A stretch of 64,000 nucleotides of DNA from Rostrohypoxylon terebratum (Eukaryota; Ascomycota; Sordariomycetes; Xylariales; Hypoxylaceae), in the NCBI GenBank assembly GCA_022497145.1, contig MU385992.1:1-64000 (forward strand), written 5' to 3'. The notes under the pieces are model-generated. The model did no database searches and had not been told where the DNA came from. It saw only the letters and a program-made list of their open reading frames with translations. Of this stretch, positions 1-11,200 are shown piece after piece (the stretch's first letter is position 1; each line of letters starts with the position of its first letter). Position numbers and translations under genes: made by a program.

Positions 1-24
1 GGATCTCAACACATCTTCCGGGTT

Positions 25-531
25 TTAGCCGTGATTGGTTGTCTCCTCTTTTACTTGTGGATATCTTCCTCCGTTGTTTTGTTGGTTTGTGACAAGAGAT
101 TTCTGACTAGGGGAGTAGATCTCGATCTCTAGGTTGAGTTGCCCTTGGGGCTCCCATGAGCTGAGTATCCAAAAGAGGTCGTGCATTGCTACAATAACAA
201 CGCAGTTATCTGTTGTGCACGGAGATCGCCTATTCGTCGGTGATTCCCACAGGTGACCACTGTCTCCTTCAAGTTGTAGTGAGAGCGTGATGCATCTGAC
301 TTGAGCTCGGTTGTCGTGAGTTATAAGGTTAAGCTCGGGCAAGTTCCATAGTGTCAATTTGATGTGTTCGAAGTTGGAATCTTCGATGTCATTTTGCCGT
401 TGACGTGTTGGGTTGGCTGGTTGAGCGGAGGAATGGTCCCGTTCATGATGGGCTGAGCGAATCGGGAGGGAGAGTTGGGTTTCTCCAGACAGAGCTGCCG
501 AGGATGGGTTGGTAACGGTAGATGGAGACAT
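25..531 (-). CDS. Partial hypothetical protein, F-box-like N-terminal part
   Basis: An open frame of 168 codons begins at an ATG at 531 and runs toward the left window edge. A Ser/Pro/Thr-rich, probably disordered N-terminus (residues 1-55) is followed by a stretch rich in Trp and Leu that ends near 'SSWEP' and 'LEIEIYSPS'. From memory this resembles fungal F-box-type hypothetical proteins in which that phrase introduces the conserved part. The last codons contain a possible GTAAAA donor, so the gene probably continues beyond the window and the stop seen here is intronic. Function is unknown. Confidence 0.45.
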   Translation of the reverse strand: MSPSTVTNPSSAALSGETQLSLPIRSAHHERDHSSAQPANPTRQRQNDIEDSNFEHIKLTLWNLPELNLITHDNRAQVRCITLSLQLEGDSGHLWESPTNRRSPCTTDNCVVIVAMHDLFWILSSWEPQGQLNLEIEIYSPSQKSLVTNQQNNGGRYPQVKEETTNHG

Positions 532-1344
532 TTTGGTCCGTTAGTGACGTTATTGATGAGATTCAGGGGTGGGAAGTAGTACTTATACTTTGGTGTGAGG
601 TTGTTTAAGGAGAGAAAAAAAGAAGAAAAAGAAGAAAAGCTGGGGAGCGCCCAGCCTATTTATTTATGCCTTTACCTTAGGTATTCTCTGTCATCTGAAC
701 TTTTCTTCCGCAATCTTCTAATTTACCTAGTAGGTTCTGAGTCTTGGTCGAAGCTTAATTTAAGCCGATTGCGCGGCAGCAAGCTTTCGAATCTTATTTT
801 TGCCACCAGAAAGCTAGAGAGGAAGAGAGGAATAAAGGATGTTGTATTTGAGAGAAACGTCTAAAACCACTTTGGTGGATCGAAGCTATTTAAACCCTAT
901 GGAGTGCTGGTAGCACCTTCTTCCTCTATCACCCCATCTCCACCGGTATAACGAGTCCGGTGAGTGAGTAGTGAACTTTTTGACATATATGTCACGGGTA
1001 AATGTCAGAGGCTCAAGCTTCGCGAAAAGGTATCCATATAACTAGTGGCCGCCAGAATAGCCACCAAGACGGAGTTAGCTTAATATTCAATGTTTGCTAG
1101 GCAAAAGTTGATATGTAGCCAATGGCTTGGGTGGCAACTAGGAACTTGAGATATAAAGTAATTGTCACACATGAGTAAGGACGAGTTCATCAACTACTAG
1201 GTAGGTAATGAACTGTTTATCTAAGTATGCCGCGTAAAAGTGCTTGGCAATGGTTCCGGGGCCTCCCTATTCCTCACTCGAGGTTGGGTCATTGGCGTGC
1301 TGTTTGCTGTGTGCTGTTCAAAGAAATGTTTACTTACGAGGAAG

Positions 1345-1585
1345 CTAACACGACGCCGTGAAGGTGTCGATGAGGTTGTCGAGGGCGCGGCGGCACGCCA
1401 CTTCGGCGATTGACTCTTCCTAAAGAACCAATCTATACTCGAGGTCGGTTCTCAAAAGTTTAGCTGCCTTCTTTGCGGCATTGTAAAACACCAAGCGGGC
1501 ACGAGCTCGGTTGTATTCCGCCTCGGCCACCTCGAGGGAGGCGGCGGTGGTGTCGGCAGCGTGGGCAGGGGCAGAGGCGGGACCT
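1345..1585 (-). pseudogene. Alanine-rich coding relic with an in-frame stop
   Basis: On the minus strand the frame ending at 1345 reads as a plausible Ala/Glu/Arg-rich helical tail, including 'ASLEVAEAEYNRARARL' and 'ESIAEVACRRALDNLID'. It is interrupted by TAG at 1420-1422. No start or upstream exon could be linked to it. It may be the last exon of a decayed gene, or chance. The family is not recognised. Confidence 0.25.
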
Positions 1586-1806
1586 GGACTGTTCAAGCTT
1601 CATTAATAAGCCATTCACCGGGGTTGTAAGCCTGGAATATCGGAGATGTAAGAAAATATAGTGCTCACTTGGTGCTACTACTGCTGCTAGTGTTGTTATA
1701 CCTAGGTACTGGATGTAGAATAAAAAGGAAGTTTAGTTTCAACTCCTATTAGGCCTGTCGGTGCCTTCCTTTTATTCCACGTTCTCTGTTATTGTTGCTG
1801 CTCATG

Positions 1807-1875
1807 TTGTAATTGTTGTTGTTGTTGTTGTTATTATTGTTGCTGATGATGGTGATGGTGATAGATGATGGCGAT
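1807..1875. repeat. Trinucleotide microsatellite
   Basis: Imperfect runs of GTT/ATT give way to GAT/GGT repeats in non-coding sequence 3' of the tRNA synthetase gene. Confidence 0.7.
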
Positions 1876-2132
1876 AAATGAATGGGAGAGGAAGAAAAAA
1901 GAATGGGAAACGGAACGGGGGATTTCTAGAACTAGGTAACCTAAGATTTAAATTTCAACCCTCGCTCGTAGCTACCAATCTGAAGCTTGTCGCTCTTGGA
2001 TTAAACGTAAGAAAATGTCATTTTTAAACTTACACCCCCTTTTTAAGTTTATGCCCAAGCTCCAAGGGCTATTGCGTTGCGCGATTTCTATTTCAATTGA
2101 TTTAACACTGCAATTACGTGACACAAGTGTGG

Positions 2133-3967
2133 TTATGAGGTTGCTTTAGCCGCCTCCTTTTCCGCGGCCTTGGCAGCTTTCTTCGCCGCTATCTGCTTCT
2201 CCTTTTCTATTTTTTTCAGCTGATTCTTCGTCAGCTTCACCTCTCCACCTTCACCTTCTGCCTTAGCCGGTCCGTCTTCTACGACGGGAACGACTCTGGG
2301 CGCTTTGGGGTTTCCTCCCCACTTCAACGGCCGCACTGACATGAAGTGTTTGACTGTCTCTTCTGTTGCCTTTGCTCTCCTCTCCTGGAACGCGGCAACG
2401 TATTCCTGGAGGTACTTAATACATATTGCTTTTAGCTGATAGAAAGTAAGTATTGTAATTTCAAACTATTCTGACAGGGGATTGAATCAACATACCTCTC
2501 CAGTGAGCAGTTTGCCTTCTCTGTAGTCTTGTCCAACTTTCGCGAGTTCCTATGTATTTGTTAGAGTTTGAAACGCATCAAGAACTAAATAATCAAATAC
2601 CTCGTCATCTTCCATGAAAAATTGGAGATATTGATACGACACATCTATGTCAGGATTTCCACCCTTCTCCCTTTGCTCCTCTGCGCTCACTTGTCCTCCG
2701 GAGAAGGCGTATTTGTTAATCTTATCCTTGATCTGCTTGGGTGTGTCCTTCATGAAAATTGCGGAGGAGTCAATACTGGCAGACATCTTGGAGCCGGGTC
2801 CTTGAAGCGCATCAAGGAAGCGGGAGTGGATGAGGGAAGGCTTGGCATATCTCAGCTTGGCGGCGCAATCTCTAGTTAGCCGGAAATAAGGATCTTGGTC
2901 GATAGCACAGGGGATTAAGCATGGGATGCTGGCTGTCTTCGTTTCATCTGCGCCGAATATGTGGGGGAATGTAGTTGCGAATGCCGTTGCGCCCTGTATA
3001 CTAGTGAAGTGAATCTTGCCAATGTTGGAGCTGGGTAGGTGTCAATTGATGGGTGTCACGTGCGAACAGAAAAGGGGCCAAATACTATATGTTTAGTAGT
3101 ATAGGGGGGCAACTAACCTTTCGTCAAAGCCAAAGGTAGCTTTCGCTGTATTGTAAGTGACGAGCTTTGCGAACCGGGTAACGTTTCTGTAGAAAGCCCC
3201 GCCCATAAATTCGTAATCAGAGAAGATAAATGTCTTCTCCGGATCAAAGCCTATGGCGATGATATCTTGGCAGTTAGTACGTGCATATCCTATGACTTCT
3301 TCAACAGTTCTCTTCTCAGAGAAGAGGAACTTTTCGTCTATTGATTCCCCGGGTTAGTTTGTGATTTTCAAGTTAAAGGACACTGAAGCTACGGACCATC
3401 TGTCAGCATGATGACTAGTGGTACATCGAAGACATCCTGTAACCACCTATGGTATGTTTAGTCACATTTTCTTATATTAGGAGCTTTTAGGGAAATGTAT
3501 TATATACTGACTTGCAAAAATCGAAAATTTGGGTATGTCCGATGTGCATGCTGTCACTACTAGGACCACGACCAGTGTATAAGAAGAAGGGTTCGCCCTA
3601 GGGATTACTTATTAGATTACAAGCCAACAACAGATTGGCCATATGCATCCCTTAACCATACCTTCTCATATCTATCCAATATTAAACCGAGATCTCTCTC
3701 GCTGAAGACGATCTGCCGCCGTAAGAACCGGTGGGGTTTGTGGCCGGTAACTCGCTCGAATCTTTCTAGCATCTCATTGTCGATCAACTTGGTGCCAAAT
3801 TCCTCCACTAACTTCTTGTAGTCGATCGCTTTGACTTTCCCATCTTCGCCAACTTCTCCGGACACGTTCCAGGGATCCACGGTCTGCTTCGACGGTGCAG
3901 GAGCCGCAACATCGGGGTCCGCAGCGGGCGGGACCTGTTTGGCAGGTGCTTCGAGCTCTGAAGCCAT
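2133..3967 (-). CDS. WRS1: Cytoplasmic tryptophanyl-tRNA synthetase
   Basis: This enzyme charges tRNA-Trp in the cytosol for translation. Seven exons (3662-3967, 3512-3597, 3397-3446, 3118-3337, 2601-3030, 2496-2549, 2133-2435) join in phase to 482 aa, in the usual range for the eukaryotic enzyme. The class I signature appears as 'GPSSDSMHIGHTQIFDF' (HIGH equivalent), followed by 'VIMLTDDEKFLF', and the KMSKS equivalent reads 'GSKMSAS'. The eukaryote-type N-terminal extension contains 'VDPWNVSG'. The final exon adds a Lys/Ala-rich charged tail. The start is the ATG at 3967. It is divergent from the SmD3 gene, with a 589-bp gap between the start codons. This is a housekeeping gene that marks the left flank of the biosynthetic cluster. 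Confidence 0.97.
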
Positions 3968-4556
3968 ATTCGATGGCCTTGAAAATGAATTTGTGGATTG
4001 CGCCTCTATCGGCGAATTCGGTGCGAATAGGATTACCTTAAACCGAATCTAGAAGAAACCCGGTAGCTTGGAATGCTTGGAAAGAAAGAAGTCTTCAAAA
4101 AGAAGATGACACGGCAAGAAATTATTAGGGTGTCAGGGTGACTCAATGGAGGGGCACTTTCCGAGAGCTTTTTGGAGGGGCAGCAAGTTGGAACTTGGAA
4201 CAAAGTACGAAGTACATGTGTACTATTTGCAAGGGGCTGTATCTGTGCCAAGACCAAGGTGAGCAAATGTGGTCTAGTCCCGTACAAGCGTAAGGTGAAC
4301 ACTCCTGACGTTCCTGACGCTCTGAATTGTGGAGACCATTCGAGTCTACGGCCCGGAAAAACGAATCATCCTAGTACCCTGAGCTCTAAGAGTCTAAGTT
4401 CTAAAGCTATTATTTGACTGTTATTGAGCTTCTTGTCAATTGTCAACAGCCCACAGATCAAGCTTCATATCTCGGAAACCGCAAACACGTATCCATCTTC
4501 CACCGCGCGTCATTGCTAAACCTTACTTCGATCATTTTTTATCAATTTCGGCCAAG
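3968..4556. promoter_or_regulatory. Divergent promoter region WRS1/SMD3
   Basis: This is the intergenic region between two divergently transcribed housekeeping genes. No clear TATA box or other defined motif was recognised. Confidence 0.5.
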
Positions 4557-5031
4557 ATGACGTCGACAATCGGTATTCCCATCAAGCTTCTCAACGAGGC
4601 GCAAGGCCATATCGTCACCCTGGAGATCACCTCAGGCCAGACATATCGTGGCAAGCTATTAGAAGGTAAAGTCGCGTCGCTACTCTCATATACACTCTCT
4701 ACCTTTACGAGAGGGGACTTGTACTAATCACTTTCGCGCAGCTGAGGACAACATGAACGTGCAGCTCAAGGATATTACCGTCACCGCGCGAGACGGCCGA
4801 GTGAGCCATCTGGATCAAGTCTACATTCGCGGAAGCCACGTGCGGTTCTTCATCGTTCCCGACATGTTAAAGTATGTATATGTATTCTATGATTCTCGGA
4901 AATCCCTTCTAACTATTTCTAGGAATGCACCTATGTTCCGAAGTCGCAACGCCAGAGGTCGTGGTGTTGGTCTAGCCCGAGGACGAGCTACAGTCAGCCG
5001 AGCGAGAGCAAGCGGACGTGGAGGACGATGA
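4557..5031 (+). CDS. SMD3: Small nuclear ribonucleoprotein SmD3
   Basis: A core Sm-ring subunit of spliceosomal U snRNPs. Exons 4557-4665, 4742-4871 and 4923-5031 join to 115 aa. The Sm fold shows 'GIPIKLLNEAQGHIVTLE' (Sm1), 'DNMNVQLKDITVTARDG' and 'VYIRGSHVRFFIVPDMLK' (Sm2), which is characteristic of D3. The C-terminal tail is RG-rich ('NARGRGVGLARGRA', 'GRGGR'), the usual target of arginine methylation. The start at 4557 is the first ATG that gives the conserved N-terminus. An upstream in-frame ATG at 4440 would add an unconserved leader. Confidence 0.96.
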
Positions 5032-5767
5032 ACGTATTCATTTCAAGGGAGCTATTTTACGAAAACCATACTATGGCGGGCGTTTTACGGGAGTAAAAGT
5101 TTTGGCATATCAATTGGTGATTGATTACCGGTTGCCAACGAACGAAGCTACATACATATTGTGTTCCTGGCTAGGAAGTGATGGAACGATATTATCCGGG
5201 GGTTCGCTTCTCTGCTCAAGTAGGCAACCTGATGTCTGTTCAATTTCGACTCACCGCTGAACACAATGTAGCCAATTGCGGTCTTCGAAGGTACCATCGC
5301 AATCATGTGGGCGGATGAAAATTGCCGACAGGAGGCAAGACTTGACTAGGTAGCTTATACCAGCGCCTGACCTTTTGTAGCTTCGAAAACCGCGAACCTC
5401 AACTAATTTGTCGAAGCATATTGTGATAAAGACAGATCGACTCTATGGGATAAGTTTGTGATTTGCCTCAATTTTACCTAAAAGCTTTTACTACAAACTC
5501 GATCACTTCATCATACTACAATCTTACACCGAGGCATAAAATCACCAAGATCATACTTAGATCTGGCCGAAGATCGTATTAGACAGCTTCCCCTCATCGA
5601 ATTTCTAAGATTATATGGTCTCACTTATATCTCGCCTTATGATATTTAGAAGGTAATATTTGTCCAGCTACATACCTATTTTTTATCTCACAGGCCATCT
5701 ACCCGAGTAGTTGTTTCTGACATCTCCTAACATAATATCTTCATTAATCTCGAAGCGAGTTCTTTGG
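5032..5767. other. Convergent intergenic region
   Basis: This lies between the 3' ends of SMD3 (plus) and the first P450 (minus). It probably holds both 3' UTRs. No gene or repeat was recognised. Confidence 0.5.
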
Positions 5768-7614
5768 TTAGCTTACTTGCTCAGTTCCTACTACTGCTGG
5801 CTCAGGCCGTTTCCGGATAGTCGCATAGAGTCCCCTCTGGAAAAAGAACCACGAATTTTCAAGCTCGAACTTCTCCGGATTCACCACACGGATCTACAAA
5901 TTCGTTAGATTGGGATCAATCTCCAATGGTGGGGATGAAAGATTTTACATCATAGTTAAGCACAAGAAACGAGATCAGCTTCTTGATCTCCAGAATTCCC
6001 ACGTGTTTACCGAGACATACACGTCTTCCAGCGCCAAACTGAGCCAACGTGTCAGCTTACTCGACGCGCAAAACAACAGCAAAGGGATAGGAAAACTTAC
6101 AGTTAGCACGCCTGCCTCAAGCCTATGCTTATGTTGGTCATCTTTCTCAAGCCACCTCTCCGGCCTCCAGAACTCCGCGTCTTGCCCGAACGTCTCTTTA
6201 TGGCGGTTGACAACATACGGACTTCCGCCAACCACCGTCCCGCCAGGCAGATAGTAGCCGAGGATCGTGATACCGCCTGCGGGAACAACGCGCTCGAAGG
6301 GTAGCGCGAAGGGCGGATGCATGCGAGCTCCTTCCTGGACACAAGCGTCTAGGTACGGCAGGTTGCGGATCTCGGTCCATTTGGGATACGGGCGCGACAC
6401 GCCTGCGGTGCGGAGTTCATCGTGTAGCCTCTCTAGAGTATGCGGGTATACTAGAAGGTGAAACATGGTCGTGCGCATGAGGCTGCCTACGGAATCCGAG
6501 CCTGCGATGACGTTGGAGAATGTCCATGCGGTGGGCGCCCTGCGAACATCAACGTTAACACTCTTGGTCATTTCGATCATTGCAGGTCGCGGCCGAAGAA
6601 GGGAAATCCTACCATGGTGGTATCTTAGGATTGTTCTGCTGAAGCTCGATGAACCGAGTGAGGAAATCCTTTCTCCCGCTCTTTTCGTCGCTCACTTTGA
6701 AGTCTCCTTTGGATAGGAGCTCCTGCCTTTCTTTGATGGCTTTTCCTACGAAACCGAGTATGCCGAGGGATGCTGTTTTGCCAAACAAGCGCTGGAATGA
6801 ATCTCCGATACGGTTTTTGCGCAGTACCCAGTCGAGCCAGGGAATTTGTGTCATCTGCATTGAGTTAGTGCTAGAGCAACTGACTCAGTGTTGGGGTTGC
6901 TTTCTTACTGGTGCGGCATCTCTCATGAAGTCAACGATAGTGCCAAGCATTCGTCCAACATCTTTCCCAGTATCCAAAAATCCATATCTTTTGGAAAAGG
7001 TCATTGTACCCATCACGTCGAACGCAAAGTACTGGAGCCATTGCCCTAGGTTGAAGATCTCTTCATTCGCAATGAAGTTCTCGTCGAGCCTTGCGTGAAT
7101 ACATGTCAGAACCTCGTCAACAAGACCCTCGAAAGAAGGCGTATTGGCAGGGGTAAACATAGGCGCGATGGGACTCTTGATCTGCTTGTGCAGATCTTCT
7201 TCCGTTGTGTTGAACACGGCATGCAGGGCGCCGCCGCCCCTGGTGTAAGGTCGGAGGGTCACATAGAAGTCACTCTTAACTCAAGTTAGTTCTGATCTTC
7301 ACATGAGGATTAGGCCAAGCACAAACCTTTGGGAAACCACTTCTAGCGGGATAAATGGTCGGGATGAGTTCAGGGTTGCTGAAAGACACCATATTAGGAC
7401 CAATACGCACGACTTCTCCATACTTCTTGTGCATGTCTTGGAGTATAAGGTGTGCTCTCTTGGTTTTTACCCAACCTACGCGCTGGAAGTTGGTGATACA
7501 CGCCGGGAAAGGTCCTGGTATGTGCCTTAGTCGCCACCATGTCCGCCCTAGCTGTAAGACGACGGCGAGCGATAGGGCCACGCCAATAATTGGGATGAGA
7601 GAAATCTTGTCCAT
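5768..7614 (-). CDS. Cytochrome P450 (pisatin demethylase/benzoate hydroxylase-like), cluster gene
   Basis: A haem monooxygenase, probably microsomal, with an N-terminal membrane anchor (residues about 5-22) and the proline hinge 'HIPGPFPA'. Exons 7327-7614, 6909-7274, 6613-6854, 6101-6539, 5949-6038 and 5768-5893 give 516 aa. The I helix is 'NVIAGSDSVGS', and the PERF-type motif is 'WRPERW'. The haem ligand Cys453 lies in 'FGAGRRVCLGKH', created exactly by splicing out 6039-6100. A small last intron (5894-5948) must be removed to restore the usual C-terminus ('NPEKFELENSWFFF'). Without it the frame stops early at 5916. It is divergent from the PKS gene and shares a 672-bp promoter, so it is very likely a tailoring oxidase. 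Its substrate cannot be read from sequence. Confidence 0.93.
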
Positions 7615-8286
7615 GGTTTCAGTTTGAGATTTCTAATTGCACGGTGGAAAAGCCGTGATTCCAGATTTCCCACGAAATAGCACAATTGCTCCAGGAAATA
7701 GAGCTGGCTAATTTAAACGGCATAGGATTATAGAAGCTAAATGGAGCGGAAAACACCGAATTCCCATCATACGAGCCTCTCTGTGGCACATCATCGCCCG
7801 TATGCCCGTTGCGGCCCGACAATAACTAACTTACCAACGCGCTCCTTGATGGTAATCATAAGTTAGGGATAATATCCCCTGCCCTTACTCGGGTTTGAAA
7901 TTTGGTACGGAGCCCATGGCTTGTTAGCGCCGTTCATTTTCACGTAAGCGACGTCGACGCCGAGTAAACTTAGCACTCCGGACAATGTGGCACGGCTTTC
8001 TAGTTTCGAAAACTGTAATTGGCTACTTACCTATCCGATATGAATCTTGACATGAAATTGATACCGAGTTATACTATAGTCGAGAAACTGATCAGGTAGC
8101 CAATAAGCCAATAAGGGTAGTGCATCAGCTCTGCTCAACTTCAAGACAAAAAAACTAGTTGAACAGCCTTATGTAAAGCATTCCTCTGCCCACATAGGTT
8201 TCGAGATTCGAACTAATTAAAACAACATCTCAACCTCTACGGTCAACATCCAGGTACTCAACGTACTTTCGGGCAAGAGCAAGACG
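7615..8286. promoter_or_regulatory. Divergent promoter of P450 and PKS, with CGG-N6-CCG site
   Basis: This 672-bp region drives the P450 leftward and the PKS rightward. It contains the palindrome CGG-AAAACA-CCG at 7747-7758, the half-site layout typical of zinc-cluster (Zn2Cys6) regulators. The same spacing occurs in two other divergent promoters of the cluster. Confidence 0.5.
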
Positions 8287-11200
8287 ATGACTAAATTCGG
8301 AGCTTCGGCCTCAAGCCACACGCAGGAGTTCGTGGTGGCGCTATTCGGACCTCAAGTTACACACTGGACACACGATACTCTTTCAAGTCTCCAATCAGAT
8401 CTTTTACGAAACTCGAACCTCAAATTTCTTGCTAAGAGTCTTCTTGAGCTCCCGTCGTTGTGGCCCTTGTTAGAACAGGACTTCGCTTCCGAAGGCTTTC
8501 ATGGCGCAAAGAATCTCAAGTCACTTCGCGATTTCGCAACCGGAGAGAAGCTCCTAGACCCCCAAACTCTTACTAATACCCACCTGGCGCCATTAACTGT
8601 CGTTTCTCATGTCGTTGATTTCATTCGTTCTGTCGACAACCCGTATACTAAAGAGAGTCTGCTAAGCTTTGAAGAGGCTCAAGGATTTTGTATTGGGTTT
8701 CTCTCTGCCGCGGCTCTTGCCTCAGCAAGTGATTGGTCTGAGTTTGAGCAGAATGTATCCAATGCTATCCGGCTAGCGGCATGCATAGGTGTTGTCGTCG
8801 ATAGGGAAGAAGCCTCCCACATTGCTCAAGACAGGGCTACGGCGATTTCTGTCTATTGGAAGACAGCAGCCGACAGAACTTGCCTAGAAACATGCCTGGA
8901 CAACATTCCCGAGGTAAGCAACTTCCTTTATTTCTACTTTTTGTTCGATACTTCGCCATTTGATTGCTGACTTAACGCGCTAGGCGTATATATCCTGTAT
9001 TACAGACGATAAGAGTCTTACTGTCACGCTTCCAAAAGGCGATGAAGAAGCATTTTGCGCGCAGCTTCGCGAAGCTAAGATACCAACCACAATGGTTGGC
9101 CTCAATGGGTGTTATCATCATTCAAGGCATGCGGAAGCTGCCGACATACTTGTCAAACTCTCCTCTGAGAACAGCAACCTTAGGCTTCCCAATGCTGAAA
9201 GCCTGAGACTGCCTTTGAGATCCACGGCAGATGGCAATGTGATTAAGACTGGTGCCCTCCATGAAATTGCCATCCAATTAATCTTATGCAAGCGAGCTCA
9301 CTGGTTCCAAACCGTCAAGTTGACCTTGGGCGATCTTACACCCGACAAGGCAACATTTGTGTCGCTGGGCACCAAATCCTGCATTCCCCGCTCACTTTCT
9401 GCTAACAAACAAACTCACGATGGTGAGGACACACTCGAAGAAATTGCCGTTGTAGGAATGGCGTGTCGATTTCCTCAAGCCGACACCTTAGAGGAGTTCT
9501 GGGAGATTATCAGCGCGGGGAAAACTGCACTTAGCACTATGCCTCTTGATCGATTCAATCCAGCTGACATCACACGCGAGCCCAAGTTGCCCGAATACTG
9601 GGGAAACTTCCTTCGCCGGCCTGATGCTTTCGATCATAGGTTCTTCGGCATTTCTGGTCGCGAGGCAAAGTCCATGGACCCGCAACAACGACTGGCGTTA
9701 CAAGTTGCCTACGAAGCGCTTGAATCGTCTGGATATTGTGTCAAGGAAACGAGCTTAAGGGCGACTGATGTTGGTTGCTACCTCGGTGTGGGCGCTGTTG
9801 AATACGAGGATAACATCGAATCTGAGAATGCGAACGCGTTCGCAGCCACGGGGATGCTAAGAGCTTTCATCAGCGGTCGCATTAGTCACTTCTTTGGATG
9901 GACTGGACCTTCAATTACCTTTGATACGGCTTGTTCCTCATCTGCTGTAGCCATACACTCGGCATGCAAGGTAAACATCGAAGATTAGAAAGGATGCGAC
10001 GAGTAAACATGCTAACGTGATTTTACAGGCACTTCTTGGCGGCGAGTGCTCTATGGCGCTGGCCGGAGGAGTTAACGTCATAACAAGCCCTACTCTGCAT
10101 CAGAACCTCGCTGGCGCGTCCTTCTTAAACTCCAATGGCTCGTCTAGAGCTTTCGACACGATGGCTGGCGGATATTGCCGTGGCGAAGGCGCTGGAATCC
10201 TCGTCTTGAAACCGCTTTCACGAGCAATCGCGGATAACGATACAGTATTGGGTGTCATCGCTGCCTCGGCCGTTAACCAAGGCTCTAACTGTAGTCCGAT
10301 TACAGTGCCTGACTCTCGATCCCAGAGCTCGCTATACGAACGTGTACTTACGACCGCGCGGATAAAACCTGCGGATGTTACTTATGTCGAGGCCCACGGA
10401 ACAGGCACGCCTGTCGGCGACCCTATTGAGTATGAGAGTGTGCGCTTGGCACTCACGGGTCCTTCGCGCAATAGCGATCTATTCTTGGGCTCTGTTAAAG
10501 ACTCCATTGGCCATACCGAGGCAGCTTCTGGCGTCGCCGCGGTTATCAAGACGCTTTTGATGATACAGCACAAGACAGTCCCGAAACAGGCCAACTTCGT
10601 ATCGCTCAACCCACGTATCAATGCATCTGCGTCGAACAGGATCATCGTGCCAAAGAAGACTCAGCCGTGGATAGCACAGAAGCATGTGGCATTGGTGAAC
10701 AATTATGGGGCTGCTGGCAGCAACGCCGCGCTTTTAATTCGCTCGCATTCAGAGGCTCCCTTAGATTCAACATCAGGGACTGAAGAGCAGATATCTTCTT
10801 CCACGCCCTTCCCTATTCTCCTATCCGCTAAATCGGTCAATAATCTTCAGTCGTATGTGAATGCCCTGAAGTCATACTTGCCCAAGGCTGAAGTAACACT
10901 TGGAAGCATTGCGTACAACATAGCTCGAAGTCATAATTCGGCATTCGAAAACCGAATAGCATTCACAGCGTCTGATGTGCAGAGCTTGTTATCCGGCCTA
11001 AGTGGTTCGACCGACGGAATTATCACCCGTGCAGAGAAGTACCCGGTGGTGCTGTGCTTCGGCGGCCAGACCGGCAGGAATGTCACCATATCGAAGGAGC
11101 TGTATGATAATTGCGACATTTTTAGAATCCATTTGGTGAGTTGAACCCTCGTTGGGCGTGGTGTAATTGAATGAGCGCTGACAGCATACAGAATAAATGC

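Larger units (their letters stand above)
532..2132. other. Intergenic stretch with gene relic and microsatellite
   Basis: No intact gene is visible. The A/G-rich frame at 595-864 is low complexity. The stretch holds the gene relic at 1345-1585 and a GTT/GAT microsatellite at about 1807-1875. Confidence 0.5.

Noticed and set aside
595..864. Lys/Glu-rich open frame
   Set aside because: It arises from A/G-rich low-complexity sequence, with no family likeness or splice context.
5916..5948. Stop at 5916 as the end of the first P450
   Set aside because: A 55-nt intron (5894-5948) with CTAAC branch site restores the usual P450 C-terminus, so the end is at 5768.
7275..7326. Acceptor TTGAG for intron 1 of the first P450
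   Set aside because: It puts the next exon out of frame. The acceptor TTAAG, five bases on, gives an open frame into 'SDFYVTLRPYT'.
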